A stretch of 64,000 nucleotides of DNA, from the NCBI GenBank assembly GCA_964016985.1, contig OZ024835.1, positions 60,290,714 to 60,354,713 of the forward strand, in the 5' to 3' direction. This document shows, piece after piece, positions 55,986 through 64,000 of the stretch (its first letter is position 1; each line of letters starts with the position of its first letter). The notes below the pieces were generated by a model, which ran no database searches, was not told the origin of the DNA, and saw only the letters and a program-made list of their open reading frames with translations. The DNA is from Anodontia alba (lineage: Eukaryota; Mollusca; Bivalvia; Lucinida; Lucinidae). Position numbers and translations under genes: made by a program.

Positions 55986-56160
55986 GTTTCCGCCCGGTAC
56001 GGATCAAATCGAGTACATTGCAGATCATTAGTTTCATATAGAGGAAGTTGTCGTTAGTTACTCTTGAGTTGAAGTAGAATATTATCAATACACGCTGTCT
56101 AACAGCCAGACCCTTGTTACATAAAGTCATGCTTCTTCACCTGATGGACTGTTGTTTATA

Positions 56161-56255
56161 TCCCAGTAAACACACAATGTCACAACAACGTCGTTACAAC
56201 ACCGCTGCAACATCGTGACGTTGCAGCGACGTTGTTGGGACGTTGTGTGTTTGCT
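56161..56255. repeat. Fold-back repeat, copy 2
   Basis: Shares CCAGTAAACACACAA, CACAACAACGTCGTTACAAC and GCAGCGACGTTGTT with 54911-55023. Confidence 0.85.
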
Positions 56256-56289
56256 ATTTTATCATTTCTTTGTTTGCAAAATACAGGTG

Positions 56290-56880
56290 TTGTACTGTGT
56301 CTTGGATATATACTTCGGAACGCTTAGCATGAATGTTAAAAATTTCAGCAGACGACATATTGAAAAATTATTCTTATTTTTCCTAGAAAAGAGACTGGCT
56401 GACCTTTCAAATTATCAATGAAGGTGTCTTGGATGTATACTTCGGAAAGGAAAAAATGGACGCATAGCATGCTGGGTAAACTTTCAGCAGACAATATTTT
56501 GAAGTTTTTTTTTTTTAAATTGTTTGTTCGCAGAAAAATCAGCTTTGACCTTTCATACAAATTGTCTGTTACAAATATGTATGGTGTAATTGTCTTGTGT
56601 ATATTCTTCGGAACGGGAAAACTTACCGCTTACCTTGCCAGGTAAAAATCTCGCGACATTTTGATTTTTTTTTTTTTTTTTTTGTATTTTCCCCCGGAAA
56701 AAGGCTCTGACCTTTCATGCAAATTGTCTTTCCATAGTTTCGGATTTTTTATGCCAAAAAATAGGCTTTGACACTTCATGCAAATTGTCTTCTAAGAAGA
56801 TAATTTGCATGAAAGTCAAAGCCTATCTGGGGGTAAATATGAAAAATATCACGTTTATCATCTGCTACATCGGTTAAATT
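56290..56880. repeat. Tandem repeat with TTTCAGCAGACGACAT phrase
   Basis: Three or four irregular units (about 130-170 bases) with GTCTTGGAT(A/G)TATACTTCGG, AGCATGCTGGGTAAACTTTC and GACCTTTCATGCAAATTGTC. Closes with an AATTGTCTTCTAAGAAGATAATT hairpin (the pairing covers 56779-56823). Related pieces at 42960-43090 and 47035-47110. Confidence 0.75.
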
Positions 56881-57234
56881 CTAGAAGAAAGCGATCAGGG
56901 CAATCGTTAGTTCCAAAATGATGCGTACCAAAGAAAATGGTATTTGTACTTGTATTCAACTGATTGTGGAAGCAAATAAGATATTAAACATAGTATTCAA
57001 ATTGTATAGGTAATAAAATTGTGAGTGCTAAAAGTGCAAGTGAACATGGTCAGAATAACATGGGCGAATACTAAAGAATTATTCAAGTACTGAAAAGCTA
57101 TTTGTAGGTATCTACATTATTCATTAATGGCTTTTCACTATATAATACGGGAAATGAAGAAGAGTTTGTTTATTAAGCACGTTAAAAAATATGTCAAAAT
57201 ACCCTGAAATGCCACCCCCGGATGCCACCATCAT
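56881..57234. other. Unassigned
   Basis: No gene or repeat identified. Confidence 0.3.
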
Positions 57235-57445
57235 GAATGCATCAAAGGAAAGAGAGATGAGGAACAAATAAGAAAGCCACACATGAAATCACAGACGCAC
57301 AAAGAGGAACTGCAAAAGAAGAACCGCCATGGAACAGTCAGCAGGAAAACTACTGAGAGAGGGGCGGGGCTTAAACCAGTTTTACTCGAGCGAAGCCTCG
57401 CCCTTCTCTCCTGGTGCAGCTCCAAACAGTAAATAAATACCTGTA
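57235..57445. repeat. Dispersed repeat C, short copy
   Basis: Shares AAAGAGGAACTGCAAAAGAA with 5240-5540 (AAAGAGGAGCTGCAACAGAA there). Confidence 0.6.
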
Positions 57446-57465
57446 CATAGCTAAAGAAAACACAT

Positions 57466-57673
57466 TTAACCCTTGTCCTGCTGAACCCGGATATACCCTG
57501 CCTTTGCAAACAGTGCAGATCCAGATCAGTTGCTCTGAAGAAGCCAGCTGATCTGGATCTGCACTGTTTGTCATTAAGCATTTATTTTGATAGGAATAAT
57601 CAGGATCAAGAAATCCGATTGGCTGAAAATTACAAGTGGGCGTGGCATCTTTATTCAGCAGGACAAGGGTTAA
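57466..57673. mobile_element. TTAA-type MITE, best copy
   Basis: Perfect inverted ends TTAACCCTTGTCCTGCTGAA / TTCAGCAGGACAAGGGTTAA with TTAA at both borders (57466-57469, 57670-57673), the signature of piggyBac-type insertion. Central hairpin AGATCCAGATCAGTTG / CAGCTGATCTGGATCT. Confidence 0.92.
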
Positions 57674-57880
57674 GGCACATTCATCTACATGTATGATGAT
57701 GTAATAAAGGTTGCTAAAACTAAATATTAAATTGAAAAGCTGGTTTACATACTCCTCCAATGGCAATTTGCATTAGATGCCAAAGCCAATTTTCTGTGAA
57801 AAATAAACAAATTTCAAAAATATCGTCTGCAGAAATAGTTCGCAGTATGCTATGCGTTAATCATATGCTATGATGAAATA

Positions 57881-58235
57881 CAGTCGAACTTCAATGGCTC
57901 GAACATCTTTGGGACCATAAAAAATTGTTCGAAACATGGGTAGTTCGAGCCACTGAGGGTTACTCATGGTGCCAGTTTAGGAAGCAAAAAGCGATAATTT
58001 ATGGATATTTTTATTTCCTTCACAATAATTGTATGTGGAGTGTACTCATTAGAATCGCCTCGATGAGGCGATTCTAATGAGTACACACAACATACAGTTT
58101 ATTGATAAAATAAGAAAATTTCCCTAAATATTTGTTTTCTTGAGCTAGCGGATGAATTTCGTAGAGACTCAAAAATGAGTTCGAATTAGCCATGGTAAAC
58201 GAGCCATCGGTGTTCGAGCTATTGAGGTTCGACTG
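57881..58235. mobile_element. TA-CAGT type MITE with central hairpin
   Basis: Ends CAGTCGAACTTCAATGGCTC and GAGCTATTGAGGTTCGACTG, flanked by TA on both sides (57879-57880, 58236-58237), as for Tc1/mariner targets. The hairpin at 58025-58097 pairs GTGTACTCATTAGAATCGCC with its complement. Lies 120 bases upstream of the second GPCR start and could fall in its promoter. Confidence 0.9.
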
Positions 58236-58356
58236 TATCTAATCAAGAAGGAATTTCATTAAATGTTATCTCTGACAGGCCACGTTAAAACACAGGAATA
58301 GAGTTTACTACGTTAACAACGATAAACACTGATATGTTTACATCAACGATTCCAGA

Positions 58357-59688
58357 ATGGAGAATAGATCACTTATTTATGAGTTGAACAACCAGGAGGC
58401 AATACGACTCATTCCAATTATTTCATGCTTGCTAATCATATGTATATTGGGATTGTGTGGAAACGGATTATCTCTTTATATCTTCACAACACGTTTTCAG
58501 AAATCAAATTCGCGATTATTTTTTATATATCTTTCTGTCGTTGAACTCTTCGCATGCCTGGTTTTGATACCATTTGACGTCATCGCCATGTTTAAACAGT
58601 TAGTGTTCACCTCTGATCTACTTTGTGTATCTTACATCTTTACGCTCATTTTTGAAGTCAGTATTGCTGCTGACATTTTAGTTGTCATAGCAATTGATCG
58701 TTGGAGAAAAATATGCCACCCGTTTCAGTGGCAGCTGAGCTATAAGGTATCAGTGTTCCTTTGTTTATTTAATATTTTAGCTGGCTTTGTTTACTCACTT
58801 CCTAGTTTATGGCTTTATGGCGTTCACACAGTTCAAGTACAAATTGCTGATTTTAATATCAGCGGACATGAGTGTTCGATAAACGATTCATCTAGAAACA
58901 CGGTGTACCCATTGTTATATAACATATTTTTCTGGTTCATCACGACTATAAGAATAACATTGTGCGCTGTGATATATACCCGCATTATGATTACTGTTGG
59001 AAAGCATGACAAGAAGACGATCAACAAATACAAGGCTGACAGTACACCGCAACCCAGCAACCACGAACTCATTGCTACAGAGGATGATCTATGTGATGAA
59101 AGACCAGACATATGTTCCGATATCCTAGCTTCGAAAGCTGACACAACAGACTCCAATAGGTTACGGTGTCCCAGTGTAGGTGCAGATCATGAAGAGAATG
59201 GGAGTTTATATTCACTTAGTATGTCTATTACAGATAGAGAGCCGAATGAATCATGTGATAAGAGAAATGATACACACTTAGGTTTACTTAGTCAACATCG
59301 TGGAAATGACAACCATACAAACGAAGCATTATCAAGTATTGTTCCAAACGACGATGATTTAAATACGGAATTGCGCGGCACAAGGTCATCTGTACGCTCT
59401 TCCGGAAAACCATGGCGATCAGGGCGATCTCGAACAGTCACCATAGTTATGCTCACAGTGACAATTACGTCTGTTGTTATTTATATGCCGTACCTCGTTC
59501 TTGCTAGTCTGAGAGCGGTGGTTAAGGATTTTGAACATGCTTTATCTACCAAGGAGAGGGTCGTTTACAAATTCTTTATCCGCAGTTACTTCCTGAAGGC
59601 AGTAGTGAACCCTGTCGTTTACGGAATCTTCGATCCAAGATTTCGCCAAGCTGTAAAATGCATTGTAAAGCGCTGCTGTAACAAATAG
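58357..59688 (+). CDS. Class A (rhodopsin-like) GPCR, paralogue of 11404-12726
   Basis: 443 aa, single exon, start in a good context (CCAGAATGG). An upstream ATG at 58334 opens an 18-codon overlapping frame that could reduce translation. Seen: NRS glycosylation site at residue 3; GN at 35-36; TM2 LSVVELF with Glu63; Cys90 and Cys173; DRWRKICHPF at 114-123; TM4 lacking the usual Trp; TM5 starting YPLLYNIFFWF; a long third intracellular loop (about 215-360) rich in Asp, Ser and Asn; TM6 with IYMPYL and no CWxP; and TM7 NPVVYGIFD. The first 210 residues align without gaps to the other receptor except near 163-172, while the loop is unalignable. Ligand unknown. Confidence 0.93.
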   Translation: MENRSLIYELNNQEAIRLIPIISCLLIICILGLCGNGLSLYIFTTRFQKSNSRLFFIYLSVVELFACLVLIPFDVIAMFKQLVFTSDLLCVSYIFTLIFEVSIAADILVVIAIDRWRKICHPFQWQLSYKVSVFLCLFNILAGFVYSLPSLWLYGVHTVQVQIADFNISGHECSINDSSRNTVYPLLYNIFFWFITTIRITLCAVIYTRIMITVGKHDKKTINKYKADSTPQPSNHELIATEDDLCDERPDICSDILASKADTTDSNRLRCPSVGADHEENGSLYSLSMSITDREPNESCDKRNDTHLGLLSQHRGNDNHTNEALSSIVPNDDDLNTELRGTRSSVRSSGKPWRSGRSRTVTIVMLTVTITSVVIYMPYLVLASLRAVVKDFEHALSTKERVVYKFFIRSYFLKAVVNPVVYGIFDPRFRQAVKCIVKRCCNK

Positions 59689-59766
59689 CTATTGTAACAA
59701 ATAGCCGCTGTAACAAATATCTGCTGTAACAAATGGCTACTGTAACAAATATAGCTGTAACAAACA
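59672..59766. repeat. Minisatellite spanning the GPCR stop codon
   Basis: Units of 13-16 bases (GCTGTAACAAATA) repeated about six times. The first unit encodes the last residues and stop (TGT AAC AAA TAG). Confidence 0.92.
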
Positions 59767-60159
59767 AAATCTTTGGCGCATCAAAAGGCGACAGACAGGG
59801 GAAAATAGATCAAATGAGACCAAACGTGGTACCACTCATTAATGTTTAGTTCGCCCCAACTTAGGCGCTATGCCAGCGGGATCAAAAGCGGGGCAAAAAG
59901 AGGGGATTATGAGATCCACCAGTGGGTGGTATGGAGGATATCTGAAGGATCATTGAACGAACTAATAATGGGCTATATAAATAATCCAGCACTAAGCTCT
60001 CTTATTTGGCCTCTAGCTGTCTATCATTTATTGGCAGAGTACTGCTGTCTTTTCGGCATCACCTGGAAAGGCCGTTTTGCTTGGTGTTTTATTTTGAATG
60101 AAAATTAGATCAGATTTTCTTCTCAATGACCGTATCTAATCAGAAACCATTATTTTTTA
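59767..60159. other. 3' flank of second GPCR
   Basis: An 88-codon open frame (59842-60108) has Trp-rich content but no recognised motif or splice context. It is not called. Confidence 0.35.
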
Positions 60160-61465
60160 GCTCACCTGAGCTATGCTCAGGATGAGCTCTAGCGATCACT
60201 TTTTGTCCGTCCGTCCGTTAACATTTTCAAACGACCTCTCCTATGAAGCCGCTGAGCAAATTTTGCTCAACTTTCATGTGAAGCCTCCTTATATTGGGAA
60301 ACGAAAGATTGCTAAAGTGGTCGCGTTCCGTTGACCAAGATGGCCGCCATGCCCATATATGGTGAAAACCTTTAAAAATCTTCTTCTCCAGAACCGAGGA
60401 TGCCTTGGGGCTGATTCTGTACACAAATCATCGGGGACAGAAGGTCTACCAAAATTGCTAAAATAATGGTTGTACATTGACATTTGACCTTTTTAGGGCG
60501 AGGTCAAGTTTGCTTCCCTATGCATTTGTATGCGCGCCATACCTTTGTATGGGAAATGTTGAGAATTTCAAACGACTTCTCCTCTGAAGCCTCTGGGTCA
60601 GTAGTGCTCAAATTTCATGTGGAGCCTCCTTTGAGCAGGGGAATGAAAGGTTGCTAAGATGGTCGCGAGCCATTGACCAAGATGGCCGCCATGCCCATAT
60701 ATGGTAAAAACCTTTAAAGATTTTCTTCTTCAGAACAGAGGATGCCTTGTGGCTGAATCCTTGCACAAATCTTCGGGGACGGAAGTTGTACCAAAGTTGC
60801 TAAAATGATAGTTGTACATTGATGTTTGATTTTTTTACGGCGAGGTCAAGTTTGCTTTCGTATGCATTTGTATCGGCCCCATACTTTTGTATGGAAAAAA
60901 TGTTGATAATTTCAAATGACTTCTCCTCTCAAGCCTCTGGGCAAGTGTTGCTCAAATTTCATGTGGAGCCTCCTTGGGGCAGGGGAATGAAAGATTGATA
61001 AAATGGTCATGGTCCATTGACCAAGGTGGCTGCTATGCCCATGTATGGTAAAAACCTTTGAAAATCTATTTCTCCAGAATCAAATAAGCCCTGGGGTCTA
61101 ATCTTTGCACAAATCATCGCGGACAGGAGATCTACAAAAATGGCTAAAATGATGATCCTATGTTGACGCGATTAACTTATAAACGACATCTACTCCTTGG
61201 TCTGTGGCCTGATTTAAAACTGATTTCACAGAAAAGTTCCTCTTATCCCCCTTTACCCAAATTGCCAAAATGCTCTGCTAAACAAAATGGTCACCAGAGC
61301 TAAAGATAGAAAAAAAAAAACAACACCTTTAAACGACATCTCCGTGGCCAGTGGCCGGATTTCTAATTAATTTCACATCAATGTTCCTCTTATGCCCCTT
61401 TACCAGAATTGCTCAATTAACAGCAGTTAACTCAGGTGAGCATTGTGGCCCATGGGTCTCTAGTT
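60160..61465 (+). repeat. Repeat E, most complete copy
   Basis: Left end TTAGCTCACCTGAGC, right end CTCAGGTGAGCATTGTGG then CCCATGGGTCTCTAG. Inside are three tandem units of about 360-385 bases with GGCCGCCATGCCCATATATG, TCTTCTCCAGAAC and GGCGAGGTCAAGTTTGC. No ORF. Confidence 0.88.
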
Positions 61466-61868
61466 GTCTTTTCTGTTCCTGTGTTGTTGTTTTTTTTTCT
61501 TAAAACATAACTTTAAAATAAAATGTATGACCAAAAAAAAAATAGTTTGAATTATGCAATGTCTATAGTTAAGTGATGTGTTTGGAATTTTTATCTCAGA
61601 ATTTTTTACAACAATATTCAGAAAATTTGAACAAGTAGAACTTGTTGAAAGCCTGCCTCCAATCTATCTTCTCTATCGCTTTTTGCACAAAGTGTAGCCA
61701 TTTTTGTTATGGGAAAATGAAAATATTCATTTTGTTTTATTTTTATTATTAATTTTTAAAGCTAATGAATAAAATTTAACTTTTTTGTGCATAGGTAGTT
61801 ACGACAGAAGGTTTTGCATTAAATCATGACAGAAGTTTGCAAATTCACTTCTGTGTAAAACGCTTGTT
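61466..61868. other. Unassigned
   Basis: AT-rich; nothing supported. Confidence 0.3.
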
Positions 61869-61969
61869 CATCACGAAAACATACCTATATAATTTCGAAC
61901 CCCTTAAACCCCACTTTTATATAGTAAAACTGGTATTTACAGGGGTATACATTATTTTTCTTATTTCTG
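61869..61969 (-). mobile_element. MITE family A, one end only
   Basis: Starts CATCACGAAAACATACC and breaks at TTATTTCTGC, just before the central palindrome. Confidence 0.85.
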
Positions 61970-62089
61970 CCAAGGGGAATAACTCCTAGTTTCTTAATTA
62001 CCACTTCAATTACCAAACCATATTTTTTCAGGTTTGCACCAAGGCCTATCTTGTACGAACGAGCCACAACGTCGAAAAACGTACATTCG

Positions 62090-62279
62090 GATATGTGCCT
62101 CCAGCGAGGATGCAGATCAGCCTACGCATTAGGGCAGTCTGATCAGAATCTTCTTCACTGGTGCAATTTGGATAGCCAATGGATGGAACAGTTCTTCATG
62201 CGGACAATGAAGACTGATCAGACTGTGTGGATGAGCAGGCTGTTTTTTCTTCGTTCGGAGCACATGTCAGAAGTCCGGC
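62090..62279. repeat. GATCAG-type repeat, degenerate
   Basis: GATCAGCCTACGCATTAGGG and GACTGATCAGACTGTGTGG are diverged hairpin arms of the high-copy family. Confidence 0.65.
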
Positions 62280-62582
62280 CTCGGTGGCTCAGTTGGATGC
62301 GCCGTCCGACTGGAGATCAGGAGGTCGCGGGTTCAACCCCCGACGAGGTCGGCAACATACTTTCGTGGAGATTGATCATGAAATATTTTCTACGGTCATT
62401 CTCTCCCTTCCGCTGATTCAAGAAGGGCAGTTGTCAGTTTCTGGCGAAAGAATGTACACAATACTGGTTAACCACTTAGAGGACTAAGCCTGCCCAGTAA
62501 ACGTGGGGTTAGGTAAACTGACCACGCTCAACATGGCCCCATCTGTAGACCGGGCCGTAAAAGCTCAACACAAACAAACATG
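62280..62582 (+). repeat. tRNA-derived SINE, full length
   Basis: tRNA-like head GGCCTCGGTGGCTCAGTTGG with an A box (TGGCTCAGTTGG), a B box (GGTTCAACCCC) and near-paired acceptor arms (GGCCTCG / CGAGGTC). A body of about 200 bases follows, then GGGCCGTAAAAGCTCAAC and a CAAACAAACA tail. Pol III promoter elements look usable. Confidence 0.85.
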
Positions 62583-62614
62583 TCAGAAGATACGTTTTAT
62601 TACGTTGCGGGTCA

Positions 62615-62834
62615 GGGCCCAGTTGTTCAAAGCATCGTTAGCTTAACGAGCTCGTTAAGGGTCATTTCGTTAACTGTTTTAGCAGATTTAATATACAGTA
62701 TTCTGATATGTTTTGCTGAAAAAATGTGAGTAGCTTTTGCACTACAAAAAAATTCAGCATATTTGCGTATCACTTGATGTAAATTTTAACGAATCATTAA
62801 CTAACGACATCGTTAGCTTTGAACAACTGGGCCC
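62615..62834. mobile_element. MITE with GGGCCCAGTTGTTC ends, copy 2
   Basis: 220 bases with perfect inverted ends GGGCCCAGTTGTTCAAAGC / GCTTTGAACAACTGGGCCC (one-base offset), then CATCGTTAGCTTAACG and CGACATCGTTAGC inside. The inner hairpin seen in copy 1 is reduced to a single arm. Confidence 0.9.
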
Positions 62835-63371
62835 AAATGTGCTCGTTGAAATCACCGCATCAAGGTAGTCCACTGAATCAGTGCTGGGTTCCTCGCGAGA
62901 GCTTTTTTGCTCTGGATCCCTGCTCCTTTTGGTGCTCGTCATTATGTACAGGGATCCAGGGCTAAGCATTTGCTGTCACTCTGCGCTTCTGATTGCAGCC
63001 CAGTTTATCTTAGAAGAGCGATAGGTCGATTACCGAACCCGATGACTGAATATGCTCAAGATATGTTTTTTCTTATGAAAAAAAAAAAAATCACCTGAAA
63101 ACCCCCCTTATCAGATTCTTTGTGTATTCACTTCCTTAAATACAATATAGAATGCAACGACCCTCGACAGCAGTGAGCACATAAAAAAAAAAAAAAAAAA
63201 AATATATATATATAATAAAAAAATAAAAAACAAAAAACAAACAAACTGAAAACTGCTGCAGTTTCAATGATTACAAAGGACTAGAAAATATAAACTGCAC
63301 TATAGTGAAGTACGGGGTGACGTTTTACGTCCGCCACAATGCACAAACACCAGGCTGAGCTGTAGTGAAGA
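62835..63371. other. Unassigned with A/TA simple repeat
   Basis: A run and TATATA at about 63183-63222. Two AGGGATCCAGGG / CTCTGGATCCCTG phrases near 62910-62960 form an inverted pair. CGGGGTGACGTTTTACGTCC near 63315 is a repeat F relic. Confidence 0.4.
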
Positions 63372-63717
63372 TACATTGAATCCTCATTACAACGACAGCA
63401 TTTGTTCCCAAAGATATTGCCATTAAAATTAATTTGCTGCTGTAAAGAATCCTTAATGGACAAAATGATATGTAAGAAAGACCTTATTTTATTTTTATTT
63501 CCTCGTATAACATGGTTTGTATATTTGCTAGAATCGCCTCAGTGAGGCAATTCTAACAAATATTCAAATCATATGTTGCTTGTAGTTTTAATGCAATATT
63601 CTTTAATAATTTCTCATTAACTGTCACCTCTTGAGCGAAGGTTTGGTGACATTCAAATTGTCATTATAACAAATTTTGTCGTTGTATCGAGTGTCGCTAT
63701 AAAGAGGGTTGACTGTA
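63372..63717. mobile_element. TA-CAGT type MITE with central hairpin
   Basis: Ends TACATTGAATCCTCATTACA and CTATAAAGAGGGTTGACTGTA. The hairpin at 63505-63580 pairs TATTTGCTAGAATCGCCTCA with TGAGGCAATTCTAACAAATA. Confidence 0.82.
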
Positions 63718-64000
63718 AGAAAAATCTAAAAGAATGTACACGGTATACAAGGAAATTAATGTAGTTCTCCTTAAAGAGAGATCGATAAGTTTATCAGTTA
63801 GTATTATCTGTGTTATTAACAATCCCACAGAATACCGTGTTTATCCTAACTATTCGTATATTTCATTACCATAGCTCATAACCTTTGTATAAGCCCATTT
63901 TACGCTACGCTCTAAAACTGCCGGATGAGTGGCAGACAGACAGTGTAGACCCAGATCAGACGCCGCAGAATGCAGTCCACTGATGTACATAATGACGAGC
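63718..64000. other. Right edge, unassigned
   Basis: The last 70 bases contain AGTGTAGACCCAGATCAGAC, the start of a GATCAG-type repeat cut by the window edge. Confidence 0.45.

Noticed and set aside
59842..60108. 88-codon ORF downstream of GPCR 2
   Set aside because: No motif, no splice context, and no sign of conservation that can be judged here.
62280..62352. Functional tRNA gene
   Set aside because: The T arm has a mismatch, the anticodon arm is poorly formed, and the sequence continues into a SINE body and tail.

Overview
This is eukaryotic, gene-poor and repeat-dominated DNA. The best fit is a bivalve mollusc, probably a heterodont of the zebra-mussel or clam type. I base this on the two intronless rhodopsin-class receptors, the very dense small palindromic elements (including hairpins built on CTGATCAG and GCGC arms), and LINE, mariner and Tc1 families in the style usual for bivalves. 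The species is inference; nothing in the window proves it.

Layout. 1-2.9 kb: broken Jockey-type LINE on the minus strand, running off the left edge. 3-6 kb: SINE remnant, TA microsatellite and several palindromic repeats. 6-9 kb: two arrays of a short GATATC palindrome flanking a dead Tc1-like transposase. 9.3-10.6 kb: complete but dead mariner. 11.4-12.7 kb: intact intronless class A GPCR. 13-25 kb: mostly MITEs, tandem repeats and a possible terminal exon. 25.4-27.9 kb: first copy of a 2.4-2.5 kb element whose only ORF carries a 2A-type ribosome-skipping motif ahead of a cysteine-protease-like segment. 28-31 kb: MITE and SINE pieces. 31.5-35.3 kb: 31-bp satellite split by a 5'-truncated CR1-like LINE. 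35.8-37.2 kb: ~94-bp minisatellite that appears to derive from a MITE end. 37.2-37.5 kb: possible terminal exon of a membrane protein. 37.6-49.9 kb: MITEs and three further tandem arrays. 49.9-52.3 kb: second copy of the 2A element. 53.8-54.0 kb: lone exon of a short-chain dehydrogenase. 54-58.3 kb: MITEs and fold-back repeats. 58.4-59.7 kb: second intact GPCR, a paralogue of the first on the same strand. 60-64 kb: a tandemly organised repeat, a SINE and more MITEs.

What works together. The only ORFs that look intact and full length are the two GPCRs, about 45.6 kb apart in the same orientation. They share uncommon substitutions at positions nearly fixed in class A receptors, which suggests one lineage-specific expansion. 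Three single-exon pieces (dehydrogenase, membrane-protein tail, acidic tail) may be exons of genes extending beyond the window, or relics.

The most unusual signals are: (a) the duplicated 2A-motif element; (b) several unrelated MITE backbones that carry the same kind of perfect central hairpin, with graded hairpin loss between copies; (c) a minisatellite that looks like an amplified transposon terminus; and (d) a three-level nested insertion at 53.2-53.7 kb. All calls were made by eye from the sequence; no alignment or database search was run.
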